Positions 21,905-30,155 of a stretch of DNA of 64,000 nucleotides are shown here, piece by piece. The stretch is from Deltaproteobacteria bacterium (GTDB taxonomy: Bacteria > Myxococcota > Kuafuiibacteriia > Kuafuiibacteriales > Kuafuiibacteriaceae), in assembly GCA_020632995.1 (NCBI GenBank), contig JACKEN010000018.1, forward strand, positions 1 through 64,000. Reading direction: 5' to 3'. The notes beneath the pieces were generated by a model. That model was given only the letters and a program-made list of their open reading frames with translations. It searched no databases and had not been told where the DNA came from. The stretch's first letter is position 1. Each line of letters opens with the position of its first letter. A program made the translations under genes and the position numbers.

Positions 21905-23671
21905 TCAGAACGGCCAGATCACGGGCGCCAACGCCACCGTCACCAGACCCACCACCGCGCTCATCGGCACCCCGATCCGGATGAAGTCCCGGACGCGGTA
22001 GCCCCCCGGGCCGTAGACCATGAGGTTCGTCTGATACCCCAGCGGGGTGGCGAAGCTCGCGGACGCGGCGATCATCAGCGTCGCGACGAAGGGCATGGGA
22101 TCCACGCCGAGCTTGTCGGCGGTCGAGAGCGCGACCGGGAAGACGATGATGGCGGCGGCGTTGTTGGTGACGAGCTCGGTGATGAGGGCGGTCCCCAGGT
22201 AGACCAGCCCCAGCGCCAGCCATGGGTCGTCCCCCGCCGGGAGGAGGAGCAGCGCGGCGGCGTTCGCGGCGGCGCCGCTGACCTCGAGCGCGGCGCCCAG
22301 CCCCATCGACGCGCCGATCGCCAGCAGGAGCGGCCAGTCCACGCTGCGGCGGGCGGTCTCCTCGGAGCAGCACCGGGTCAACAGGACCCCGGCCGCGGCC
22401 AGGGCCGCCGCCTGCAGCATGGTGAGCACTCCCAGCGCGGCGGTCGCGACCATGGCGACGAGGATGGCGAGCGCGACCGGGGCCTGGGCGGTGGTGGGCG
22501 GTCCGGCGGAGTCGAGGCGGCTCACCAGGTAGAAGTCGCGCGTGTTGCGCTGCTGCTCCACGAAGTTCGGCGGCGCCTCGAGGAGGAGCGCGTCTCCCGC
22601 TCGGAGCTGGATGTCACCGATGCGGCCGGGGAGCCGTCGCCCCTCGCGGGAGACCGCGATGACGACGGCGTTGTAGCGGGTGCGGAAGCGTCCCTCGCGG
22701 ATGCTCAGCCCCACGCCGGGGCAGCTCGGCGACACCACCGCCTCCGCGAAGCACCGCTCGGCGCGGTGCGCGTCCAGCTTGAAGACCTGGCGGGTGGCCG
22801 GGACCAGGCCAGGCATCCGCTGCAGCTCCACCACCGAGTCCGCCACCCCCACGAAGACGAGCTGGTCGCCCGCGAGCAGGTGCTGGGTAGGATCGACCGC
22901 GGGGAGGATGGTGTCCTGACGGTGGACCTCCATGAGGAAGAGGCCGTGCAGCCGACGGAGCCCAGCCTCCTCGATGGAGCGGCCGACCACCGGTCCGGTG
23001 CTGGCGACGACCATCTCCGCCGTGTAGCTCTTGGGATCGTCCGGCGGGGTGGTGGCGCCGCCGCGATCGGGCAACAGGCGCAGGCCCAGCGTCAGCAGGA
23101 ACACGAGGCCGGCGAGCGCGCACGGCACCCCGAGCTTCGAGATCTCGAAGAGCCCGAGACCGGGGTGCCCCTGCTCCACCCACAGGCCGTTCACCATGAT
23201 GTTGGTGCTGGTCCCGATGAGCGTGCACATGCCACCGAGGATCGCGGTGTAGCTCAGGGGGAGGAGCACCTTGGAGGCGGGGATGTGGCTGGACTTGCAC
23301 CAAGACAGCACCGCCGGCATCAGCATCGCCACCAACGGGGTGTTGTTCATGAACGCGCTGCCGGTGACCACGGGGACGGCCAACCGCAACTGAGCCTGCG
23401 TCGCGGTGGTGGGTCGACCGAGCAGGCGCTGCAGGACCGCCGTCAACGCTCCGGTGTGGCTCAGGCCCGCGGCCACCACGAACAGCAGCGCCACCGTCCA
23501 AAGGCCAGGGTTCCCGAACCCGGCCAGGGCCCGAGCGGGTGGGACCACGCCGGCGACCAACAGCACCACCAGCCCGCCCAGGAGGACCAGGTACGTAGGG
23601 TGGCGCCCTCGGGCGATCAGGGCGAACACGCCCACGACCACCGCCACCGCGATCCAGCCGTCCAGCGACAT
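21905..23671 (-). CDS. SLC13-like anion transporter with TrkA-C domains
   Basis: 588 residues from the ATG at 23671 (TTG at 23677 possible). About 11 hydrophobic segments are split by a soluble block (about 205-375). The N-terminal half carries the Ser-Ala-Phe-Met-Asn-Asn-Thr-Pro and Gly-Thr-Ser-Thr-Asn-Ile motifs of the SLC13/citM-ArsB superfamily, and the second half repeats Thr-Asn-Asn-Ala-Ala. The soluble block looks like two RCK_C/TrkA-C domains. Related bacterial proteins move sulfate, dicarboxylates or phosphate; the substrate here is open. It is the last gene of a reverse-strand run. Confidence 0.85.
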   Translation of the reverse strand: MSLDGWIAVAVVVGVFALIARGRHPTYLVLLGGLVVLLVAGVVPPARALAGFGNPGLWTVALLFVVAAGLSHTGALTAVLQRLLGRPTTATQAQLRLAVPVVTGSAFMNNTPLVAMLMPAVLSWCKSSHIPASKVLLPLSYTAILGGMCTLIGTSTNIMVNGLWVEQGHPGLGLFEISKLGVPCALAGLVFLLTLGLRLLPDRGGATTPPDDPKSYTAEMVVASTGPVVGRSIEEAGLRRLHGLFLMEVHRQDTILPAVDPTQHLLAGDQLVFVGVADSVVELQRMPGLVPATRQVFKLDAHRAERCFAEAVVSPSCPGVGLSIREGRFRTRYNAVVIAVSREGRRLPGRIGDIQLRAGDALLLEAPPNFVEQQRNTRDFYLVSRLDSAGPPTTAQAPVALAILVAMVATAALGVLTMLQAAALAAAGVLLTRCCSEETARRSVDWPLLLAIGASMGLGAALEVSGAAANAAALLLLPAGDDPWLALGLVYLGTALITELVTNNAAAIIVFPVALSTADKLGVDPMPFVATLMIAASASFATPLGYQTNLMVYGPGGYRVRDFIRIGVPMSAVVGLVTVALAPVIWPF

Positions 23672-23737
23672 GTCCAAGGCGGGCGGAGCTTGGACGAGAT
23701 GCCGGTGTGCCGTAAAGTCGGGTTTCCGGCGCCGTCG

Positions 23738-24829
23738 TCAGGTCGCGCGGAGCAGCCCCTTCGGCACCGACTCCAGGTACACGCTCTGGGAGGGGAAGGC
23801 GAAGTCCATCCCCTCCTCCCGCACCGCGGTCATGACAGCGAGGTTCACCGCCTGCTGCAGATCCATGAAGCGGACGTAGTCCGACGACAGGACCCAGTAG
23901 ATCACCTCGAAGTCGAGGGAGGACGCCCCGAAGCCGGCGAAGTGGGCGCGGTCGAAGCGCAGGCCCTCCTGCGCTTCGATGATCTGCTTCACCCGCCCGG
24001 GCATCTTCGCGACCTGCTCGGAGGTGCTGGAGTAGAGCACCCCGAAGCGCAGGGTCACCCGGCGCTCCTGCATGTGCTTGAAGTTCTGGACCCGGGAGGT
24101 CAGGAGGTCGGCGTTGCCGAACACGATCTGCTCGCCGTCCAGGCTCTGCACCCGGGTGGTCTTCAGGCCGATGCGCTTAACCGTGCCCCGGAGGCTCCCC
24201 ACCACCACGAAGTCCCCGACCTCGAAGGGGCGATCCAGGATGATGGAGAGGGAGGCGAAGAGGTCGCCGAGGAGGTTCTGGGCGGCGAGGGCCACCGCGA
24301 TGCCACCCACCCCGAGGCTGGCCACCAGGGTGGAGATCTCGACCCCGAGGTTGGCCAGGATCACCACGAGGATCAGGGCCCACACCACCGCCTGGCCCAC
24401 CGTCCGGATCAGGGCGAAGGACGAGATCTCGGCCAGGCGCCCCTCGGCCTCACGCCGCGCTCGCTCCCGGCTCAAGCCGGCCTCGAGCGCGCCGACCGCC
24501 CACACCCCGACCTGGATCCCGAGCGCCACCGTCCACACGAAGCGGATCACCTCGGCGGTGGTGGCCTCGGGGTGGACCCAGCGCTGGGCGGGGCCGATGC
24601 CGATCAGGAGCCACAGCCAGCCCCGGGTGCGGGCCAGGGCGGCGGTGGCCATCACCGGGGCGAGGTAGCGGGTCGGAGTGGTGGGCTCGGGCACGCGGCG
24701 CCGGGCCAGGCGACCGATCAGCGCCGCCACCGCGGCCAGGATCAACACCGTCACCACCATCGCGAGCCAGCGCCACAGCGCGTTCCCTGCCAGCTGGTGG
24801 GAGGAGAGGTGCTCGATCAGCTTCGCCAT
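23738..24829 (-). CDS. Mechanosensitive channel, MscS family
   Basis: 363 residues. Membrane helices lie at about 18-37, 60-82, 95-115 and 140-165. The pore helix and start of the beta domain show the MscS signature Gly-Val-Gly-Gly-Ile-Ala-Val-Ala-Leu-Ala-Ala-Gln-Asn, then Asp-Arg-Pro-Phe-Glu-Val-Gly-Asp. The C-terminal alpha/beta vestibule domain is complete. It releases solutes on osmotic downshock. It follows the TPR gene by 39 bases and precedes the SLC13-like gene by 66, so co-transcription is likely. Confidence 0.9.
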   Translation of the reverse strand: MAKLIEHLSSHQLAGNALWRWLAMVVTVLILAAVAALIGRLARRRVPEPTTPTRYLAPVMATAALARTRGWLWLLIGIGPAQRWVHPEATTAEVIRFVWTVALGIQVGVWAVGALEAGLSRERARREAEGRLAEISSFALIRTVGQAVVWALILVVILANLGVEISTLVASLGVGGIAVALAAQNLLGDLFASLSIILDRPFEVGDFVVVGSLRGTVKRIGLKTTRVQSLDGEQIVFGNADLLTSRVQNFKHMQERRVTLRFGVLYSSTSEQVAKMPGRVKQIIEAQEGLRFDRAHFAGFGASSLDFEVIYWVLSSDYVRFMDLQQAVNLAVMTAVREEGMDFAFPSQSVYLESVPKGLLRAT

Positions 24830-24868
24830 CGCTCTTCAATAGCGGGCGCAGCGCGGTGCGCAACAGGG

Positions 24869-25639
24869 TCAACCCCCGAGGCGTGTTCGAAGCTGCTCCG
24901 CGGCGCGGATCCGCCAGGGGTAGGGGTCCCCTTGCACCGCGGCCTCGGCGAGGTAGCGCCGCACCATGTCCAGTGCCTCCGCGCCTCGGCCCTGCTGATC
25001 GTAGAGCTGGGCCAGGGCCCAGAACGCCTCCTGCTGGGTGGGGGCGATCGACAACTCGTCTTGCAGCGTCGCCTCGGCCCGGGCCGCCTCCGCGGCGTCG
25101 CCGGTCAGGCGCCACAGCTGCAGGTAGGCTTGCGCCTGGCGCAGCCGCACCCCCTGACGCTCGGGCTGCTCGTGGCACACCTCTTCGTAGCGGCTCACCG
25201 CCTCCCGCAGCGCGGTCTCGGCCTCCGGCGCCTGGCCCGCCTTCGCCGCCGCGAGGCCCCGCTCCAGCGCGAGGTAGGCGAGCCGGGCGTGCACGATGAG
25301 GAGGTGATCGTCCAGGGCCAGCGCCGCCTCGTAGTCCGCGATCGCCCCCGCCTCGTCCTCGAGGTCGTCCTGCCGGTACATCCCGCGCTGGGCGTACTCC
25401 CACGCGGTGCGGGGGGCCTCGATCCCGAGGGCCGGCCACGGCGCCTTGGCCTCGAAGTACAGGGCGGGCCGCTCCGGCTGGGGCTCGGGGCGCGCGCCGA
25501 TCGAGTCCACCCCCGCGTAGAGGGGGGCAGGGGGCTCGGCCGCGGTGTACTGCGCCACCGCCGGCCCGTCGACGAGGAGCCAGCCCGCCCCGGCGAGGGC
25601 GGGGAGGGCGACGATGCAGGTCAGCTTGCCAAACCTCAT
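24869..25639 (-). CDS. Exported TPR-type protein
   Basis: 256 residues with an N-terminal hydrophobic signal (about 1-29). From about 82 on, it is helical with tetratricopeptide-like spacing (Tyr-Glu-Ala-Ala-Leu-Ala-Leu-Asp and Trp-Ala-Leu-Ala-Gln-Leu-Tyr patterns), probably four or five units. It would be a periplasmic scaffold. The start overlaps the stop of the pentaheme cytochrome gene (ATGA), so it probably works with that protein, for example in assembly or docking. Confidence 0.75.
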   Translation of the reverse strand: MRFGKLTCIVALPALAGAGWLLVDGPAVAQYTAAEPPAPLYAGVDSIGARPEPQPERPALYFEAKAPWPALGIEAPRTAWEYAQRGMYRQDDLEDEAGAIADYEAALALDDHLLIVHARLAYLALERGLAAAKAGQAPEAETALREAVSRYEEVCHEQPERQGVRLRQAQAYLQLWRLTGDAAEAARAEATLQDELSIAPTQQEAFWALAQLYDQQGRGAEALDMVRRYLAEAAVQGDPYPWRIRAAEQLRTRLGG

Positions 25640-27948
25640 GGGGCCTCCAGCGTGACCGCGCGCTCCGCGGTGGCGATGTCGGTGACCACCTGCGAGAAGC
25701 GGTCGATGCGGGCCTCGTCCATGAGCTGGTAGTCCAGGTTCGCGGGGCCCCGGAAGCCCTCGAAGCCCTGTCGACCGAAGCCGGCGAGATCGAAGCCCGC
25801 GGGCCGGCGCCCGGCCTCGGGCAGCCCGTAGGGCACCGCACCCCCCACCCGGGCCAGAAAGCGCAGGAAGAGCGGCGGGAACTGCTGAAAGTGCAAGCGC
25901 GCCTTCACCTGGAGCGGGCCCACCAGGCGCACCCCGAGGGCCTCGAGCTCGGCCGCGGAGGGCAGCTCCACCTGGTAGCGGTAGGTGCGGGGCACCAGCG
26001 GCAACAGGGCCCGCCAGTTGTCCACCGCGTTGGCCGCGCCGGCGCTGAAGGTCTCCTCCTCCAGCACGTAGTCGAGCAGCGCCCCGGTGCGCGGGTGGCG
26101 CCGGTTGCCGGCCGGGATGCCGGTGGGCACCCCGCCCACCGTCTCGGGGCCGTAGAGCCGGAGGAGCTCGTTCCGGAAGAGCACCAGGCCCACCGGCCGC
26201 CCTTCGAAGATCCGCGACAGGGGCCCGGCGTCGGGGCCGAGCTCGAACACGTCGTTGTGGTGCGTGAAGGGGTTCACCACCGCCTCCAGGTGCGGCAGGT
26301 CCTCGTCGTCCAGGCGGCCGTCTGGGGCGACTTCGCCCGTCTCGGGGTGCGCCTTGTCGACCCGGTAGCCGGAGTGGTAGAGCAAGAAGGGTTGACCGCT
26401 CACCTCGTCGGTGGCGCTCACCTCGAGCTCCAGCCAGGTGGTGCGCTCCTGCGAGAAGCCGGCCGGGAAGTTGTGCCCGGTGAGGGCCACCGCGGTGACC
26501 CGCACGTCGAGCCGCTCCCCGAGCCGCGCGCGCTCGTCGGTGCGATCGAGGAACAGGCGCACCGCCGCGCCGAGGAGCGCGTCGCGCCGGGCCCGCAGGC
26601 TGTTCGGCACCCCGTGGGCGTCAACTCCCGGCGCGTCCACGTCGGGGCGAGCGGGGCCGAGCCGCGCGCGGAGCTCTTCGGTCGACAAGAACGGCACGTC
26701 CACCCCGGTGAAGTAGTGGGTCACCACCTTGCGCTCGGGCGGCGTCAGCCCGCGACCGGTGGGGTCCTCGCCCGACACCGCGCGATCGCTGGCGAAGACC
26801 CCGGGCCGCGGCGAGGTGATCGCATACTCGGCCCCGCTCGTGGGGTCGGTGACGCTGTACGAGACCTCGCCCCCGTGCGGATAGAGCGACATGTGGCAGT
26901 CCTGGCAGCGGACCACCTGGCCGAGCGGGTTGCCCTCCGCCACCGCGTAGCCTTGCCGCGACCACTCCGTGCCCAGGTTCTCGAGGCGGAAGAACGAGGG
27001 CGTGCCCTCCGGCACCACCACGTTGGGGTTGGGGACCCGCACGTCGTGGCACGCGATGCAGAAGTCGGAGCTGGTGATGTACGCGATGTCGTCCGGGGCC
27101 GCGCTCGACAGGTGCGCGGTCTGGTACTCGCCCGCCCCCGGGCCGGCGGGGAGGGCGTCGGCGAAGGGCCCCACCTTGAAGTAGCCCGGCTCGAGCCGGA
27201 ACGCGCCGTTGGCTCGCCCGTCGCCCTGCAGGCTCCGCGCGAGGTCGGGGCCCCGGGCGCAGTGGCACACGTCGCAGCTCACCCCGTGGGCGCCGGGGGA
27301 GGGCAAGGCGCCTTGCGGTGGCGGGCCGCCCGGCGTCTCGGGGAACACCTGCTTGCCCTCGGCGTCGACCAGGTGGTGATCGCGCAGCGGCCGCGCCCCC
27401 TCGATGGGGCGGAAGCACACCACCGTAGACGTGTCGGCGCAGCTCGGATCCGGCTCGCCGAAGCGCGCGGTCCACTCCGGGATCTCGCGGCGGGCCGGGT
27501 CCTCGCCCCCGAGCACCGCGTGGGGGGCGTGGCACCCGATGCAGAACGCGGAGCGGGCCTCGTTGGCGTCGTCGAGCACGTCCGCGCTCACCGAGTTCTC
27601 GCCGCTGGGGCCACCCGCCTCGGAGGGGGTCCCATAGACCGGCCGGAGGTTGTTCCGGATCGCCTCCGCCTCGAGGGCGGGTTGGGCGAGGAAGTTCCCG
27701 GCCAGCTCGAGCGCGTTCATCGCCGGGCTCACCGCGCGGTAGCCGGACATCACGCTCTGCAGGGTCTCGTCGTACTGCCGCGCGTGGCAGGGCGCGCACT
27801 GCTCGGGGGCCAGGTAGGTCTGGGGCGCGTCGACGAAGTCGTCGGGCGCGGGCTTCTCGGTGACGGTGCCGGTGCAGGCGGCAAGCAGGCCTGCGAGCGC
27901 GAGGCACTCGCAACACCACCGCAGGCTCGGGCCGGGACGGGGGTTCAT
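25636..27948 (-). CDS. Pentaheme c-type cytochrome lipoprotein
   Basis: 770 residues from the ATG at 27948. A signal peptide with a Leu-Ala-Ala-Cys lipobox (about 25) predicts an outer-membrane or periplasm-facing lipoprotein. Five CXXCH haem sites occur at residues 51 (CAPCH), 136 (CIGCH), 225 (CDVCH), 297 (CIACH) and 348 (CQDCH). The C-terminal 400 residues lack haem sites and are beta-rich, with no recognised fold. It resembles large multihaem cytochromes used in extracellular or periplasmic electron transfer; donor and acceptor are unknown. It overlaps the GST gene before it and the TPR gene after it, each by ATGA. Confidence 0.85.
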   Translation of the reverse strand: MNPRPGPSLRWCCECLALAGLLAACTGTVTEKPAPDDFVDAPQTYLAPEQCAPCHARQYDETLQSVMSGYRAVSPAMNALELAGNFLAQPALEAEAIRNNLRPVYGTPSEAGGPSGENSVSADVLDDANEARSAFCIGCHAPHAVLGGEDPARREIPEWTARFGEPDPSCADTSTVVCFRPIEGARPLRDHHLVDAEGKQVFPETPGGPPPQGALPSPGAHGVSCDVCHCARGPDLARSLQGDGRANGAFRLEPGYFKVGPFADALPAGPGAGEYQTAHLSSAAPDDIAYITSSDFCIACHDVRVPNPNVVVPEGTPSFFRLENLGTEWSRQGYAVAEGNPLGQVVRCQDCHMSLYPHGGEVSYSVTDPTSGAEYAITSPRPGVFASDRAVSGEDPTGRGLTPPERKVVTHYFTGVDVPFLSTEELRARLGPARPDVDAPGVDAHGVPNSLRARRDALLGAAVRLFLDRTDERARLGERLDVRVTAVALTGHNFPAGFSQERTTWLELEVSATDEVSGQPFLLYHSGYRVDKAHPETGEVAPDGRLDDEDLPHLEAVVNPFTHHNDVFELGPDAGPLSRIFEGRPVGLVLFRNELLRLYGPETVGGVPTGIPAGNRRHPRTGALLDYVLEEETFSAGAANAVDNWRALLPLVPRTYRYQVELPSAAELEALGVRLVGPLQVKARLHFQQFPPLFLRFLARVGGAVPYGLPEAGRRPAGFDLAGFGRQGFEGFRGPANLDYQLMDEARIDRFSQVVTDIATAERAVTLEAP

Positions 27949-28667
27949 GCGGGATCCAGCTCCGGGTAACGGCGGAAGATCCCGTCCTCGTTGAAGGCCA
28001 TCCTGCGGGGCGAGGCGAGGTACGCGGCGATACGCGGTCGCGCTGCGACCTGCTCGGCCAGCGCCCGCACCTTCGGGGTTGCGGCGGTCGCCCGCGCGTA
28101 GCCCCGGGGGAAGGCGTAGGCGAGCCCCGCGTCGAGCTGGAAGAGCGCGAGGTCCGGGTAGGTCACCTCCGGCCCCATCAGGTATGGGCCACCCGAGCGG
28201 TCGATCACCCGCTCGAAGTAGCCCATCAGCTTCGGCAAGCGGTCTTGCACGAAGTTGCGGGCGTTCTCCTTCGCCGCCTCCCACTGGTCCTCGTAGTAGA
28301 GGTTCTTCCCGAGGGGGTGGTGGGTGTCGTGGGCCTCGTTCACGACGTCCATCACCGTCAGCATCAGCTGCAGGGCCTGGGCGCGGGCCACCGGGTCGGC
28401 CGGGGCGAGGCCGTGGCGCTCGGCGAGGTAGGAACAGATGGCGGGGGTCTGGGCGAGGGAGTGCTCGTCCCAGCGCAGGATCGGTGGGGCATAGGCGGGG
28501 TGCCCGGGGCCGCGGCCCTGCAAGAAGGGCAGTACAGCCTGCACCCCACCCTCTGGTTGGCGGGCCACGTCCACGTAGGGCGCCCCGACGTCCTCGAGGA
28601 TCAGCCGGACGAACTCCCCACGCCCCGGCAGGGTGGGCCAGTAGTATAGGGAGTAACTGGATGACAC
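27945..28667 (-). CDS. Glutathione S-transferase family protein
   Basis: 240 residues from the GTG at 28667. The thioredoxin-like N-terminal domain begins SYSLYYWPTLPGRGEFVRLI, with Tyr residues near 7-9 as possible catalytic Tyr, and the Ser-x-Ala-Ile-Cys-Ser-Tyr-Leu segment binds the gamma-glutamyl part. The helical C-terminal domain follows (about 90-225). It looks closest to sigma/mu-like GSTs. A TAGCCT hexamer lies 13 bases upstream. Its overlap with the pentaheme cytochrome gene is unusual and suggests the GST is more than general detoxification here. Confidence 0.85.
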   Translation of the reverse strand: MSSSYSLYYWPTLPGRGEFVRLILEDVGAPYVDVARQPEGGVQAVLPFLQGRGPGHPAYAPPILRWDEHSLAQTPAICSYLAERHGLAPADPVARAQALQLMLTVMDVVNEAHDTHHPLGKNLYYEDQWEAAKENARNFVQDRLPKLMGYFERVIDRSGGPYLMGPEVTYPDLALFQLDAGLAYAFPRGYARATAATPKVRALAEQVAARPRIAAYLASPRRMAFNEDGIFRRYPELDPA

Positions 28668-28742
28668 CGGTTTCAGGCTAACACGGTCCGCATGTGCGCC
28701 ACAGGCTGACCAACTGCGGAGTTTGGTGTACGCCCGAGCCGC

Positions 28743-29546
28743 ATGGGCGGCGCAGCGTTCGCGGAGATCCTCCGGCAGGTCCACACCGGGGATTCCCCCT
28801 TGGAGATCCAGCTCCCTGAGGGGTGGGGCCAGGGGCGCTCCACCTTCGGCGGCCTCGTCGCCGCCCTGGTGGTCGAGGCCGCCCGGCAGCAGGTGCCGCC
28901 GGAGCGCCGGCTCCGATCCGCGCTGACCACCTTCGTGGCCCCCACCACCCCCGGTCCGGTCACGCTGACCCTCGAGCTGCTCAGGAGCGGCCGGGCGGTG
29001 ACCCAGGTGCGGGGTGACGTCCGGCAGGATGGCAAGCTGACCTGCGCGGTGATGCTGGCCTACGGCGAGGCCCGCCCCTCCGCGCTCCTCGTCGGCCCCG
29101 AGCCGCGGCCCGAGGGGCTCGGGCCGGAGGGGCTGTTCGAGCTCCCGCACCTCCCCGGGGTGACGCCGGACTTCGTCCAGCACACCGGGATCCGGTGGAA
29201 CCTGGGCGGGCCGCCGTACACTGGCACCCCCGGGCCCGACATGGGGGGCTGGTGCCGCTACAATCCCCCTTCGCCGCCCGGCTCCGAGGCCTGGGTGGTG
29301 GCGATGATGGACTTCTGGCCCGCTCCGGTGCTGTCGCAGCTCACCGCGCCCGCCCCCGCGTCCTCCCTCACCTGGTCGATGGAGCTGGTGGAGGACGTGG
29401 CGGGGCAGCCGATGGACGGCTGGTGGTACTACCGGGCCCGGACCGAGGGGGTGGCGGACGGTTACTGTCAGTTCCGGGCCGATCTGTGGGCCCCAGACGG
29501 CCGACTCGCCGCGGTGAGCCGGCAGACCGCCGCGGTCTTCGGTTAG
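28743..29546 (+). CDS. Acyl-CoA thioesterase-like protein (TesB-type double hotdog)
   Basis: 267 residues with the two-hotdog layout of the 4HBT_3/TesB-like group: Phe-Gly-Gly-Leu-Val-Ala-Ala-Leu near residue 35 on the first central helix, and a C-terminal hotdog around Ser-Ser-Leu-Thr-Trp-Ser-Met-Glu-Leu to Ala-Asp-Gly-Tyr-Cys. It would hydrolyse acyl-CoAs, substrate range unknown. It is divergent from the GST gene across 75 bases, with TACGCC 14 bases before its ATG. Confidence 0.75.
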   Translation: MGGAAFAEILRQVHTGDSPLEIQLPEGWGQGRSTFGGLVAALVVEAARQQVPPERRLRSALTTFVAPTTPGPVTLTLELLRSGRAVTQVRGDVRQDGKLTCAVMLAYGEARPSALLVGPEPRPEGLGPEGLFELPHLPGVTPDFVQHTGIRWNLGGPPYTGTPGPDMGGWCRYNPPSPPGSEAWVVAMMDFWPAPVLSQLTAPAPASSLTWSMELVEDVAGQPMDGWWYYRARTEGVADGYCQFRADLWAPDGRLAAVSRQTAAVFG

Positions 29547-29591
29547 AGGAAACCGCTCAAGAACACGCGCAGGTGACCGAATCTGGATAGC

Positions 29592-30119
29592 GTGGCAGAT
29601 CCGGACCGCACCGCCGTCCCGCGGCCGCGCCTCGGCCAGCTCCTCCTCGAGGCGGGCCTCATCGACGAGGCTGCCCTCGCCACCGCCCTGGCCCGGCAGG
29701 CCAAGAAGGGCGGGCGCCTGGGGACCCAGCTCCTCATGGCGGGCGCCCTGAAGGAGAGCACGCTCGCCGACTTCCTCAGCCGCCAGCTCGGGGTGCCCGC
29801 GTTGAGCGGCCTCGCCGAGGTGGAGCTGACCGCGGTCGAGCTCATGCCGGGTGAGGTCGCCCGAGCGCTCCAGGTGCTCCCGGTGCGGGTGGTCGCGGGC
29901 CGCCTCTGGTTGGCCATGGCCGACCCGTCGGACGAGGCCGCGCTCCTGAACGCCCAGAAGGCGTGCGGCGTCGAGGTGAGCCCGATGGTGGCGCCCGAGC
30001 TGGTGCTCTCCTACGGGATCCGCCGCTTCTACCCCGTCCCCCAGTCCGTCGTCCCGTGGACCGAGGATCTCGTCCCCGAGTACACCCGGCGCTCCCCGGT
30101 GGACCTCGAGCCGTTTTGA
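29592..30119 (+). CDS. Stand-alone MshEN (GspE N-terminal) domain, predicted c-di-GMP receptor
   Basis: 175 residues, GTG start. Two consecutive 24-residue MshEN motifs start at about residues 14 and 43. Both keep every consensus position: Arg-Leu-Gly at 1-3, Leu at 6, 17 and 21, and Gln at 24. In MshE-type ATPases this tandem motif binds cyclic di-GMP. No ATPase domain follows, so the protein is the binding domain plus a short tail. It may act as a free c-di-GMP-responsive adaptor for secretion, pilus or gliding machines. A paralogue is encoded at 53483-54016. Confidence 0.82.
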   Translation: MADPDRTAVPRPRLGQLLLEAGLIDEAALATALARQAKKGGRLGTQLLMAGALKESTLADFLSRQLGVPALSGLAEVELTAVELMPGEVARALQVLPVRVVAGRLWLAMADPSDEAALLNAQKACGVEVSPMVAPELVLSYGIRRFYPVPQSVVPWTEDLVPEYTRRSPVDLEPF

Positions 30120-30155
30120 TGCCCGCCGTCCTGCCCCTGTGGTAGACGGGCGCGC

